From: Nitrosomonas sp.
Lineage (GTDB): Bacteria; Pseudomonadota; Gammaproteobacteria; Burkholderiales; Nitrosomonadaceae
Direction: 5' to 3'
NCBI GenBank assembly: GCA_021582655.1
Contig: CP091135.1
Span: 433,892-484,074 of the forward strand
Length of the DNA stretch: 50,183 nucleotides
Positions 19,406 through 27,885 of the stretch are shown piece after piece. How positions within the stretch are numbered: the first letter of the stretch is position 1; every line of letters starts with the position of its first letter. The position numbers and the translations under genes were made by a program. Below the pieces are notes generated by a model, which saw only the letters and a list, made by a program, of their open reading frames with translations, did no database searches and was not told the DNA's origin.

Positions 19406-20146
19406 TCACGCCAAAGATTGCTGGCGATGTGTCTCAAAAAGGCAAATCCCGGCGCTCACGGATACATTCAAACTCTCAATACCGCCCGACATCGGAATAC
19501 GCACCAGTTGATCACAGCATTCACGCGTCAGGCGCCGCATACCTTTCTGCTCCGAGCCGAACACCCAGGCAACCGATCCGCTGATCGGAAAATGCGTCAA
19601 ATCAAGCTCGGCATCTTCCGAGGTGCCATAAATCCATACGCCGTGTTCTTTGAGTTGCTGCATCGTGCGCGCCAAGTTGGTAACCGCAAAATACGGCACG
19701 GTATCCGCCGCCCCGCTGGCAACCTTGTAGACCGCCGGCGTCAACCCGACCGCCCGGTCTTTGGGTGCGATAACCGCATGCACACCGAATGCATCGGCGA
19801 CGCGCAAACATGCGCCGAGATTATGCGGATCTTGAATGCCATCAAGAATAAGCAGTCGCACCGGCCCCGTCAGTTCCGCCAACATCGCATCGAGATCTGC
19901 CGGTCGTTGCACATCACTGATTTTGGCTACCACACCTTGATGGCGGTCGGTGCTGACGATATCGGTCAACTTGGCGTGATCGCAAGTAACAAGAACAACG
20001 TGATTGCGCTCGGCGAGTTTGATGAATTCTTGCACACGCTGATCGGAGCGGGCGGCATCGAACAAAATCTCCCGGATACTTTCGGGATGTTGCCGCAAAC
20101 GACTGGTGATAGCATGGAAGCCGAAGATATAGCGCACGTTAGACAC
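19406..20146 (-). CDS. rlmB: 23S rRNA (guanosine-2'-O-)-methyltransferase RlmB
   Basis: SPOUT-fold enzyme that 2'-O-methylates G2251 of 23S rRNA in the peptidyl-transferase centre. The N-terminal substrate-binding domain starts YIFGFHAITSRLRQHP. The catalytic domain shows motif 1 in LDGIQDPHNLGACLRVADA near residue 115, motif 2 in VAWVFGSEQKGMRRLTREC and motif 3 in IPMSGGIESLNVSVSAGI, forming the knotted SAM site. Start choice is uncertain: the GTG at 20146 gives MSNVRYIFGFHA, similar to known RlmB; a TTG lies nine bases upstream at 20155. No clear ribosome-binding site is seen. The rnr-rlmB order is conserved in proteobacteria. Confidence 0.94.
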   Translation of the reverse strand: MSNVRYIFGFHAITSRLRQHPESIREILFDAARSDQRVQEFIKLAERNHVVLVTCDHAKLTDIVSTDRHQGVVAKISDVQRPADLDAMLAELTGPVRLLILDGIQDPHNLGACLRVADAFGVHAVIAPKDRAVGLTPAVYKVASGAADTVPYFAVTNLARTMQQLKEHGVWIYGTSEDAELDLTHFPISGSVAWVFGSEQKGMRRLTRECCDQLVRIPMSGGIESLNVSVSAGICLFETHRQQSLA

Positions 20147-20227
20147 TGGTTGCAAGGAATAATGCTTTTTTAAGCAATGACCGGAGAAACATGAATGAAG
20201 CGCGCATTATACTGCAATTTCAGTCGC

Positions 20228-22477
20228 CTAACGGCGCTTCTTGGTGGTGGATCCTTTACTTGCAGCCGCTTTTTTGGATTTATTCCGAACCGAAGCCTTT
20301 TTTTGCGGCTCGGATTCGGCAAGGATGAAATCGATTTTGCTGGTTTCCAAATCAACGCGAACCACTTGTACCCGTACCCGATCGCCGAGGCGATACTGCT
20401 TGCCGCTGCGCTCGCCCAGCAGGGTATGTTTAACGGCATCGAAATGAAAATAGTCGCTCGGCAGCTCGGAAATATGCACCAGTCCTTCCACATACACATC
20501 GTCGAGCGCCACGAACAAACCGAAACCGGTTACGCTGCTGATAACGCCGTTGCAGTACTCACCGATTTTATCCTGCATATAAAAGCACTTGAGCCACGCC
20601 TCAACATCGCGAGTGGCGTCATCGGCACGCCGCTCGGTCATCGAGCAATGCTGACCCAATTCATTCCAATCCCCGGGATGGTAGGTTTCACCTTGAAGCA
20701 CCGCCTTGATCGCACGATGCACCAGTAAATCGGGATAACGCCGGATCGGTGAGGTGAAATGCGTGTAAGCATCGTACGCCAAACCGAAATGCCCGGTTAG
20801 ATCCGGGCTGTAGATTGCTTGCTGCAAGGACCGTAACATGACGGTTTGCAGCAATTGCACATCCGGCCTGCCTTGGATTTTAAGCAGGGTTTGCGCATAA
20901 TCCTTGGCACCGGGTTTGTTTTTGCCGCCCAATGGAATACCGAATTCCTTTAAAAAATTGCGCAACGCGTCAATTTTTTCCGGCACCGGACTTTCGTGGA
21001 TGCGGTACAGCGTAGTCTGGTCGTTTTTTTGCAAAAAATCGGCCGCGCAAACATTCGCCGCCAACATGCATTCCTCAATCAACCGGTGCGCATCGGTACG
21101 TTGCACCGGCACGATCTTTTCGATTTTCCCTTGATCGTTGAAAAACATTTGCGTTTCGGTGGTTTCAAAATCGATTGCGCCACGTTTCTTACGAACTTTC
21201 AGTAACGCCTTGAACAATTTATAAATTAATTGCAAGTGCGGTAACAATTCGGCATGCTGCCGCGCTTCATCGCTTTTTTCATCAGCCAACAACGCCGCAA
21301 CCGCAGTGTAAGTCAACCGCGCATGCGACAGCATCACCGCCGGATAAAACATGTAGTCGATAATTTCACCGTTTGCCCTAAATCGGATTTCGCAGATCAT
21401 GCAAAGCCGCTTTTTATCCGGATTCAGCGAACATAAACCGTTGGACAACACCTCGGGCAACATCGGAATCACGCGGCGCGGAAAATAAACCGAATTGCCG
21501 CGGGCGAATGCTTCGCGGTCGATCGCATCACCCGCCCTGACGTAATGACTGACATCCGCGATCGCAACGTACAGCCGGTATCCCCGGCCATCTTGTTCAC
21601 AGTAAACCGCATCATCAAAATCCTTCGCGGTTTCACCGTCGATAGTAACCAGCGGCAGATGGCAGAGATCTTTGCGTCCATCCATTTCTTTTTTCAGCAC
21701 ATTCTTAGGGAATTTGATCGAGCGTTTTTCGATCTCCGATGAAAACTGATGCGGCAAATCGTGCTTGCGCAGCGCGATTTCAATTTCCATCCCCGGTGCG
21801 GTGTAATCACCCAGAATTTCAATGATCTTACCAATGGGTTGCGTGTGCTTGTTAGGCTGCTGAATGATTTCCACCATCACCACTTGCCCGGCGTCGGCTT
21901 TCAGCGAATGTTCCTTGGCGATCAGAATATCCTGGCTGATACGCTTGTTTTCCGCCACGACGAACAAAATACCGTGATCGATATGCAACCGGCCGACCAA
22001 CTGTGTATTACCGGATTCCAGTACTTCTACAATCACCGCCTCACGCCGACCGCGGCGATCCAATCCGATTTCGCGCACTAACACCCGGTCGCCGTGCAAC
22101 GCCTTGTGCATCTCCTTGGCACTCAGATACAAATCAGCACTGCCGTCATCGGGAATCAAAAAACCGAAACCATCCGGGTGACCTTGAATCCGTCCTTTAA
22201 TCAAATCCAGTTTTTCCATCACGCAAATATCGTCTTTGCGGTTACGGAAAATTTGACCTTCACGGATCATCGCCGCCAAGCGGCGGCTGAACAATTCTTC
22301 TTCTTTTTTAGTGATCGACAGCAGTTTGTAGAGCGCACGCTCCGCAAGCGGAATGCCTTGCTGCTTCAAAATCTGCAGAATATATTCCCGACTCGGCAGC
22401 GGATGCGAATAGCGCTCCTCCTCACGTTTGAGAAAAGGATCCAGTTCTCGCAACCTTTGTTTCTTCTTATTTGACAA
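20228..22477 (-). CDS. rnr: Ribonuclease R
   Basis: Processive 3'-5' exoribonuclease of the RNase II/RNB family that degrades structured RNA. The 749-residue product has an N-terminal helix-turn-helix-like region (about 20-85), two cold-shock domains (about 90-250), the RNB catalytic domain (about 270-600) with acidic cluster LVTIDGETAKDFDDAVYCE, the GHFGLAYDAYTHFTSPIRRYPDL segment, an S1 domain (about 655-735), and a Lys-rich tail. The start is TTG at 22477, with AGGA about ten bases upstream. The first codons overlap the promoter of the divergent tRNA-Leu gene. rlmB follows on the same strand. Confidence 0.95.
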   Translation of the reverse strand: MSNKKKQRLRELDPFLKREEERYSHPLPSREYILQILKQQGIPLAERALYKLLSITKKEEELFSRRLAAMIREGQIFRNRKDDICVMEKLDLIKGRIQGHPDGFGFLIPDDGSADLYLSAKEMHKALHGDRVLVREIGLDRRGRREAVIVEVLESGNTQLVGRLHIDHGILFVVAENKRISQDILIAKEHSLKADAGQVVMVEIIQQPNKHTQPIGKIIEILGDYTAPGMEIEIALRKHDLPHQFSSEIEKRSIKFPKNVLKKEMDGRKDLCHLPLVTIDGETAKDFDDAVYCEQDGRGYRLYVAIADVSHYVRAGDAIDREAFARGNSVYFPRRVIPMLPEVLSNGLCSLNPDKKRLCMICEIRFRANGEIIDYMFYPAVMLSHARLTYTAVAALLADEKSDEARQHAELLPHLQLIYKLFKALLKVRKKRGAIDFETTETQMFFNDQGKIEKIVPVQRTDAHRLIEECMLAANVCAADFLQKNDQTTLYRIHESPVPEKIDALRNFLKEFGIPLGGKNKPGAKDYAQTLLKIQGRPDVQLLQTVMLRSLQQAIYSPDLTGHFGLAYDAYTHFTSPIRRYPDLLVHRAIKAVLQGETYHPGDWNELGQHCSMTERRADDATRDVEAWLKCFYMQDKIGEYCNGVISSVTGFGLFVALDDVYVEGLVHISELPSDYFHFDAVKHTLLGERSGKQYRLGDRVRVQVVRVDLETSKIDFILAESEPQKKASVRNKSKKAAASKGSTTKKRR

Positions 22478-22498
22478 AACAGTGATTTCCTATAGAAT
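22471..22498 (+). promoter_or_regulatory. Promoter of tRNA-Leu(CAG)
   Basis: TTGACA at 22471-22476 and TAGAAT at 22493-22498 are separated by 16 bases. The bases after the -10 (gacgcg) are GC-rich, as expected at stringently controlled stable-RNA promoters. The mature tRNA begins 35 bases after the -10. The -35 box overlaps the first codons of rnr on the opposite strand, so transcription of the two genes may interfere. Confidence 0.7.
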
Positions 22499-22533
22499 GA
22501 CGCGTTCTTCGGCAGCCTGCCTGGCTGTCCTTT

Positions 22534-22618
22534 GCCCAGATGGCGGAATTGGTAGACGCGCATGGTTCAGGTCCATGTGCCTTCGGGTGTGGAGGTTCGA
22601 GTCCTCTTCTGGGCACCA
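22534..22618 (+). tRNA. tRNA-Leu (anticodon CAG)
   Basis: The 85-base sequence folds as a class II tRNA: acceptor stem GCCCAGA paired with TCTGGGC, D-arm with GGTAGACGCG, anticodon stem CATGG/CCATG around loop TTCAGGT with anticodon CAG at 22568-22570, a short variable arm of leucine type (GCCTTCGGGT), and T-arm with GTTCGAGTC. The 3' CCA is encoded (22616-22618). It reads CUG codons. It stands alone, divergent from rnr. Confidence 0.97.
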
Positions 22619-23254
22619 TCAAACCCTAATAAGTTATTGGTTTATAACGAGAAATAATTTTTACATCAATTATTTCCTATACCGAAAAAGAGTCTCCGGG
22701 CTTTTTTTGGTTCACTCATATTTAAAACTCAGGCAGGAATCCCGATTTCAATACATTTTCTGATCTGATCTTATATCAGATTCTTCGCATTATATATTTT
22801 AGGCCACCAATTTGTCTAAAACCGGTATGAATATCCGCCATTTATTCTGCTCCCGGCAATTCTTTCAATCTGATTTCTGGTTTGCTGAGTTCGGCAAACA
22901 ACCCTCTCTTTGCCGCAAATATCAAGCACGGAAATTTTAAACCGGCAACTTTCCGTTATTCGCTCATTGATCCGCCTGATTTCCAAAACGGTCTATCAGC
23001 TAAGGATTGTGGAGATTTTGACCGCCTCTCTGGCTATATCTTAGCCTGGTAGTCATTGCATGATTCGGGTGCGACAGTACACGTCCACCAATATAGCAAG
23101 CTTCAAGCAGACGATGCTGTTTGCCACACAGACGAAGCGGGGCACGGAATATCGATTGGAATCTTTTACATGCCCACATGCTGGCAACCTTGACAGTTTG
23201 TGCCGCCCCCCCTGTGCTCAGTGAACTCATGCCATGCTTGATTTGGAAATGGAG
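22619..23254. other. Long intergenic region after tRNA-Leu
   Basis: 636 bases without a supported gene. A T-rich run at about 22701-22708 follows a weak imperfect stem and could end the tRNA transcript, but the stem is poor. The minus-strand open frame at 23000-23230 matches nothing I recognise and I do not call it. There are no tRNA-side direct repeats suggesting an integrated element. The stretch may hold decayed gene remnants, but no frame is legible. Confidence 0.35.
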
Positions 23255-24520
23255 TTACCCTGCCTTAGGTCCTCGCGCCAGCATCAACCCCGCAAGACTG
23301 AACACACCGGCAAGTGTCAGGTAAAAACCGATGATTGCCGTACCGCCTATTTCGCTGAGTGCCTGTGCAATAATCGGGGCGGCCGCTCCACCCAAAATAC
23401 CGCCCGCATTGAAAGCCACTGATGCTCCCGTATAGCGCACCCGCGGCGGGAACAGCGACGGCAACCATGCGCCGAGCGGACCATAAACAAAACCCATCAC
23501 GAACAGCGCGAGTGACAGCGCTGTCCATACCAGCCATAGCGACCCCGACCCCAAAAGCGGCCCGAAAACCAGCCCGATACCGATAGTTGCGGCACACCCC
23601 CATGTCAGCACGCGCGCCGCACTGCCCGCATCAGACCATACACCTGAAATGATGATACCGAGTACCAGGAACAAAATGGCAACAAGCTGAATTGCCAGAA
23701 AAACCTCGCGATCATACCCCAGGGCGGTTGTACCATGAGCGAGCGCAAAAGCGGTCGAAAGGTAAAAAATTGCAAAGCAGGCCACCACTGCGAAAGTCCC
23801 GGCGAAGGTCGCAAGTGCATGATTGCGAAACAACTCACCGATAGGAACCGGTAGTGGAGGATCTTGTGCCAGCGCTTGTGCAAACTCAGGCGTTTCATTG
23901 ATCTTCAGGCGCACCCACAAGCCAAGCCCGACCAGAACGGCGCTGGCCAAAAACGGGATGCGCCACCCCCACGCCGCAAACTCCGCTTCACTCAATCCCA
24001 TACCGATCAATAGAAATAACCCGTTGGCGGCGATGAACCCGATCGGCGCACCCAGTTGCGGAACCATACCGAACCGCGCCCGCCATCCGGGAGGGGCATT
24101 TTCAACCGCCAACAGCGCCGCTCCCCCCCATTCCCCGCCGAGACCAAGCCCCTGGCCAAAGCGCAGAATACACAACAATAGCGGCGCAACCCAGCCGACC
24201 ATCGCATAAGTCGGCAGGAATGCAATCAGCAGGGTCGACACCCCCATCAGCATCAGCGACGCAACCAAAGTTGACTTCCTTCCGATCCGATCGCCGAAGT
24301 GGCCAAACAATACTGCGCCGAACGGACGTGCGATGAATGCAAGCCCAAAACTTAAGAATGACAGCATCAATTGCGCGGTCGACGAGCTGGCCGGAAAAAA
24401 CAGTGGTCCGAATACCAGCGCCGCCGCCGTCGCATAAATGTAAAAATCGTAAAACTCGACAGCCGTTCCAACCAAACTTGCGACAAGAATACGGCGATGC
24501 TGACGATAAGGGCTGATCAT
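23255..24520 (-). CDS. MFS transporter, metabolite:H+ symporter (MHS) family
   Basis: A 421-residue inner-membrane protein with about 12 hydrophobic segments. MHS-family marks are ASLVGTAVEFYDFYIYATAAA at the first membrane segment, the loop 2-3 motif FGHFGDRIGRKSTLV near residue 75, and LRFGQGLGLGGEWGGAALL near 120. Relatives (KgtP, ShiA, ProP, citrate carriers) import carboxylates, osmolytes or shikimate by proton symport; the substrate here cannot be read from sequence. The ATG at 24520 has AAGGA seven bases upstream. The gene is isolated, with a repeat element (24580-24745) immediately upstream. Confidence 0.88.
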   Translation of the reverse strand: MISPYRQHRRILVASLVGTAVEFYDFYIYATAAALVFGPLFFPASSSTAQLMLSFLSFGLAFIARPFGAVLFGHFGDRIGRKSTLVASLMLMGVSTLLIAFLPTYAMVGWVAPLLLCILRFGQGLGLGGEWGGAALLAVENAPPGWRARFGMVPQLGAPIGFIAANGLFLLIGMGLSEAEFAAWGWRIPFLASAVLVGLGLWVRLKINETPEFAQALAQDPPLPVPIGELFRNHALATFAGTFAVVACFAIFYLSTAFALAHGTTALGYDREVFLAIQLVAILFLVLGIIISGVWSDAGSAARVLTWGCAATIGIGLVFGPLLGSGSLWLVWTALSLALFVMGFVYGPLGAWLPSLFPPRVRYTGASVAFNAGGILGGAAAPIIAQALSEIGGTAIIGFYLTLAGVFSLAGLMLARGPKAG

Positions 24521-24579
24521 TAGGTTTTCCTTCGAATCTTTCGGGGTGCAGCGATTAACTGCGGTTTTACACTACGCAA

Positions 24580-24745
24580 GGAACACGCTGATTAATCGGT
24601 TACACGAGCGAATCGCTTCGTCGCGAAGATAACGCGCTTCCTCACCGCTCTTGCTGCCAGGTCTCAGCGCCGTGTTCCGTGTTCCGTGTTCCGTGCTCCA
24701 TGCGCCTCGCGCCTCATCTCGCGTGCCGAATTAATCAGCGTTTCC
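24580..24745 (-). mobile_element. MITE/REP-like repeat element, copy A
   Basis: A non-coding element of 166 bases bounded by near-matching inverted ends: GGAACACGCTGATTAATCGG at 24580-24599 and the complement of GGAAACGCTGATTAATTCGG at 24726-24745. The first 62 bases (24580-24641) also form a unit that begins GGAA and ends TTCC. By my hand alignment, about 48 of these 62 positions match the reverse complement of 26212-26273 (copy B), including the exact block GCGAATCGCTTCGT. The rest holds a heptamer array and the GCGCGAGG segment shared with copy B. No transposase is encoded and I see no target duplication. The right end contains the DUF2130 stop codon. Confidence 0.75.
24671..24698. repeat. 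Tandem heptamer repeat (CGTGTTC, four units)
   Basis: Four head-to-tail heptamers: three exact CGTGTTC units at 24671-24691, then CGTGCTC at 24692-24698. The array is inside repeat element copy A. A single related unit (CGGAACAC on the plus strand) is visible at about 26173-26180 in copy B, so copy number differs between the two elements, perhaps by replication slippage. Confidence 0.85.
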
Positions 24746-26029
24746 CAGATTTTTTATTGAAAAATCTTCAATCATTTCCAGCTCCAATCCTTTAATCTCC
24801 TGCAACGATTTCCCGGCGATTCCCTGTAAATCCCCATACATACCGACTGTCGCCGCCATCACGCGCGTGATCTGTTCTTCACGCTTGGCCCATTGTTTCA
24901 TAATCGCTTTGCGTTCTTTATCCAAATCTTCCTGCATCGTGGTGAATGCTTCGACAATCGCTTCGACCCGCTGGCGAAAGCGCGGACCGGTGAGATATTG
25001 ATAAACCATTTCGGTTTTGCTTTGCTGTCCGACGGATGATTGGCGCACCAATGCGATCTCGAGCAGCGATTGCCGCAAAATCATCGCCACCGGCAGTACG
25101 GCGCGGGGATGAACGACCCAAACGCCTTCGATCAACTCAAAAGTTTCCACGTTTTTCGGCAAAGCATGGCTCACAATGATGGCGGTTTCCGCTTTGGCGG
25201 CGCGTTGATCGTCGCGCAGCTTCACCAGCCAGGCATCGCTCCAGTTCTTGGTGCGCTTGAATTCCCATAATAAAATACCGCCGGATTGACCGCCTGCGCC
25301 GATAACGCGGTGCAGCACATCACCGCCGAATTCACCTTTGGGCACCGGCTCGATGGCGTCAAATGGAAATTTCATCCGTAGCAGCTGCTCCAATTCCAGT
25401 TCCTGCACTTCTCCTTGCAGTTGCTGCGATCCTTGCTCGGCCCGGCGTTTCAGATCTTCGATCTGTTTTTGCATCGCGACGATAATTTGTTCTTTTTCCA
25501 ATACTTTCAGCTTTTGTCCCTCTTCGGCTTCCTTTCTGGCCAATTGGCGCACCTCCGTCAAGCCGTCCTGCACCCGTTTGGCGACGGTGAGATCCAATTC
25601 GCGCTTGGCATCGTCGAGTTCACGCTGTTTCTTGATCAATTCGGCCTGTGCTTGCTGCGCTTGCGCCAGTTTCTCGTCGCGCACCTTCAATATTTCGTGC
25701 AACTCGGCCAATTCCCGCGCTTTGCTCTCCAGTTCCGCGGCGCTGGCCAGCTTGGCTTTGCGCGATTCTTCCGCAATCACCCGCGTCTGCTCCACTTTTA
25801 ACTGCTCCGCCACTTGCTGCGCGATTTGATCGTCGAGCTTGCGCTTTTCCTCCGTCAGCAGCCTTTCCCGGTCACGCATTGCCTGCTCGCGTTGATTAAT
25901 TTCGCTATCTTTCTGCGCCAGCCGTCCCTCAAATTGCTTGCGTGTCGATTCGATCAGGGGTGCCGCCAGCGATTCGGTGAGCTTGATCTCGGTTCTGCAG
26001 TTCGGGCAAGTAATCGTTGGTTCTGTCAT
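24731..26029 (-). CDS. DUF2130 domain protein
   Basis: A 432-residue protein of the DUF2130 family. It starts MTEPTITCPNCRTEIKL, with a single CxxC that may be half of a zinc knuckle. A long charged coiled coil covers about residues 28-215, rich in Glu, Lys, Gln and Arg. The C-terminal conserved domain (about 220-420) includes MKFPFDAIEPVPKGEFGGDV and GGILLWEFKRTKNWSDAWLVKLRDDQ, whose acidic and Lys residues recall PD-(D/E)XK nucleases (inference). I prefer the ATG at 26029; an in-frame ATG lies at 26044 and an open frame extends to 26173. The last codons and TAA stop (24731-24742) lie within repeat copy A, and copy B lies 98 bases upstream of the start. Confidence 0.85.
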   Translation of the reverse strand: MTEPTITCPNCRTEIKLTESLAAPLIESTRKQFEGRLAQKDSEINQREQAMRDRERLLTEEKRKLDDQIAQQVAEQLKVEQTRVIAEESRKAKLASAAELESKARELAELHEILKVRDEKLAQAQQAQAELIKKQRELDDAKRELDLTVAKRVQDGLTEVRQLARKEAEEGQKLKVLEKEQIIVAMQKQIEDLKRRAEQGSQQLQGEVQELELEQLLRMKFPFDAIEPVPKGEFGGDVLHRVIGAGGQSGGILLWEFKRTKNWSDAWLVKLRDDQRAAKAETAIIVSHALPKNVETFELIEGVWVVHPRAVLPVAMILRQSLLEIALVRQSSVGQQSKTEMVYQYLTGPRFRQRVEAIVEAFTTMQEDLDKERKAIMKQWAKREEQITRVMAATVGMYGDLQGIAGKSLQEIKGLELEMIEDFSIKNLGNAD

Positions 26030-26362
26030 CACAATTTTTCCCATGAAATACGGCAACATTTGCCGGTCTGACCGGCAATCCGTCATAAAAAAACCGGCAA
26101 AGAAACGCCGACACTCACCCGCATCAGGGGGATACCGATTCATTCGGCAAACGGGATACTGCGCGAGGTGCACGGAACACAGCGACCGGCACCTATTTTA
26201 TCGATAGATGCGGAAGCTGAGTTACCCGCGCAACGAAGCGATTCGCCCGTGCGGCCAATTAAGCGGCGTTTCCTTAGCTTGTCATCGTATGGCACGATCA
26301 TTGCTCTTAAGTCTGTCAGCAATTTATTATAAACCGGCAGTACGCAACCTTCAGGAATCTCT
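26030..26362. other. Divergent intergenic region holding repeat copy B
   Basis: 333 bases between the divergent DUF2130 and methyltransferase genes. Most of the middle (about 26128-26273) is repeat copy B. About 98 bases remain for the DUF2130 promoter and 89 for the methyltransferase promoter; I see no strong -35/-10 pair in either. Confidence 0.5.
26128..26273 (+). mobile_element. MITE/REP-like repeat element, copy B
   Basis: A diverged copy of the element at 24580-24745, in opposite orientation. Reading the plus strand, the left end GATACCGATTCATTCGG matches GAAACGCTGATTAATTCGG of copy A; then GCGCGAGGTGCA and CGGAACAC at 26161-26180 match the heptamer side of A. The last 62 bases (26212-26273), from GGAAGCTGAGTTAC to GCGGCGTTTCC, are the reverse complement of the 62-base unit of A with one short gap at each end. 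The left boundary is approximate. With A it brackets the DUF2130 gene. Confidence 0.65.
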
Positions 26363-27319
26363 ATGCAAAATAAATTTGAAAGCTTGGAGCTCGGCCAATT
26401 CATCCCACTGCACTACCATCACAATATGTTGAACGATGCGGTCCGCATGCGAGGCTTTAAGGAAGCAATCGATTGGGTTGTCAAGCCGGACACCAAGGTT
26501 CTGGAGCTTGGCGGGGGCACCGGCGTGCAATCTTTTTTTGCCGCACAAAAAGCACAAAAGGTCTACTGTGTAGAACGCAATCCCGAACTGGTGAATGCCG
26601 CGCGCAACCTGCTGGCGCAAAACATCAACGGCGACAAAGTCGAAGTTATCCAAGCCGATGCCATGCATTATCTGCCGCCGGAACCGGTTGATGTGGTGAT
26701 CTGTGAAATGCTGCACACCGGTCTGTTACGCGAAAAACAAATGCCGGTGATCGACTCGTTCAAGCGACGCTACCTGAAAAAATTCGGCGGACCGCTGCCG
26801 GTCTTTATACCGGAAGCCAGCATCCAGGCGCTGCAACCATTACAACAAAACTTCCAGTTTGAAGATTTTTACGCGCCGACGATTCAATTCCAGAATCCTT
26901 GCGTCATTCAGGAAAGAAGCAAAGGCTTGGGAGACCCCGAAGTATTTCAATTGCTGGCGTATGCCGAACCCTATAGCCAAACCTGCCAATGGGATGGGGA
27001 AATCCGCATTACCGAGGACGGCCAGCTCAATGCCTTGCGGCTCATCACCAAAAACATATTAGCCATCAACATGACGACATACAGCACCATCGATTGGCAC
27101 ACGCAATACATCGTCTTTCCGCTAGCCGAATCAATCAGGGTTTCCAAAGGCGACCACATTTCCGTTCGCTTCAGTTACCAGGGTGGCGCCCCCCTCAATG
27201 CCCTATCGGATTCCCTGCAAGTTCGTTTGATAAACAAGCAAATCCCGGTGTTAGAATTTGCGCTTGAGGCGTTGAAAGAGTTTCAATCGGGCGCCGTTGA
27301 AAATGCCGGCGCCATGTAA
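26363..27319 (+). CDS. PRMT-like SAM-dependent methyltransferase
   Basis: A 318-residue class I methyltransferase that reads like a protein arginine methyltransferase. Before the SAM site it has YHHNMLNDAVRMRGFKEAI, matching the PRMT helix MLxDxxRxxxYxxAI. SAM motif I is VLELGGGTGVQSFFA (residues 46-60) and the ribose-binding acid is Glu71 in VYCVERN. Glu115 (ICEML) and Glu124 (LLREK) are nine residues apart, as in the PRMT double-E loop. A C-terminal beta region has TIDWHTQYIVFPL with Trp245-His246 at the place of the THW loop, then RVSKGDHISVRFSY. AGGA precedes the ATG by six bases and a hairpin follows the stop, so the gene is probably monocistronic. The substrate is unknown. Confidence 0.85.
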   Translation: MQNKFESLELGQFIPLHYHHNMLNDAVRMRGFKEAIDWVVKPDTKVLELGGGTGVQSFFAAQKAQKVYCVERNPELVNAARNLLAQNINGDKVEVIQADAMHYLPPEPVDVVICEMLHTGLLREKQMPVIDSFKRRYLKKFGGPLPVFIPEASIQALQPLQQNFQFEDFYAPTIQFQNPCVIQERSKGLGDPEVFQLLAYAEPYSQTCQWDGEIRITEDGQLNALRLITKNILAINMTTYSTIDWHTQYIVFPLAESIRVSKGDHISVRFSYQGGAPLNALSDSLQVRLINKQIPVLEFALEALKEFQSGAVENAGAM

Positions 27320-27885
27320 TTACCGTCAATTCAAGAGCCACCGAGGGTGGCTCATTTATCTTTCACATCTTTGGGTCATACCACCGTATTGCAGCAGAAA
27401 ATCGGGAGTAGTACTTATTGCACCGAACGGTAAATGGCACTCTGCAGTCTGGGCTTATTGAATCACGGCATCTCTTTTGATTCCATTTAAGCTAGCCAAA
27501 TAAAACCTTGTGATTAATCCCAGATAAATTGCTTCGGATTTTGACCGCAGCTTAGCTTAAGAAATATTTTTTGCCTCAAATAAGCTGATTCTTGCTCTCC
27601 TACCATGCCGTTCCAAAAGATGAATGAGATTATTACCGTTCATTAAAACTGGAATATCCGGTTTCATTAAACCAGGTCAATCGCGAGAAACCATCGCCAG
27701 CCAAAGCTGGCTATTCATTCATGATTTCTGGCGATATTCGCAATTGCAATGCACTGGCGGTCCCGAGGATATTGTGGAATTAAACCCTGTGAAAACCGAT
27801 CAAGCGCGGTAGAATCGGCGATAGCGGCGCTTTCATTGTCGATCGGCGATTATCATTAATCACCCAACTTAGGGGATTGTCCATC
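27320..27885. other. Intergenic region after methyltransferase gene
   Basis: Apart from the hairpin at 27335-27353, this 566-base stretch shows no supported gene. The plus frame at 27624-27812 lacks a recognisable match. AGGGGA at 27871-27876 is the ribosome-binding site of the next gene. Confidence 0.4.
27335..27361 (+). terminator. Hairpin terminator after methyltransferase gene
   Basis: GAGCCACC at 27335-27342 pairs perfectly with GGTGGCTC at 27346-27353 around a GAG loop. A T-rich stretch (atttatcttt) follows. It lies 15 bases after the methyltransferase stop. The T-tract is interrupted, so termination may be partial. Confidence 0.7.

Noticed and set aside
23000-23230. Minus-strand 76-codon frame in the gap after tRNA-Leu
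   Set aside because: No family resemblance, no ribosome-binding site and no supporting context; I left it as uncharacterised intergenic sequence.
27624-27812. Plus-strand 62-codon frame before the EEP gene
   Set aside because: No family match and no ribosome-binding site; frame is probably chance in an AT-rich gap.
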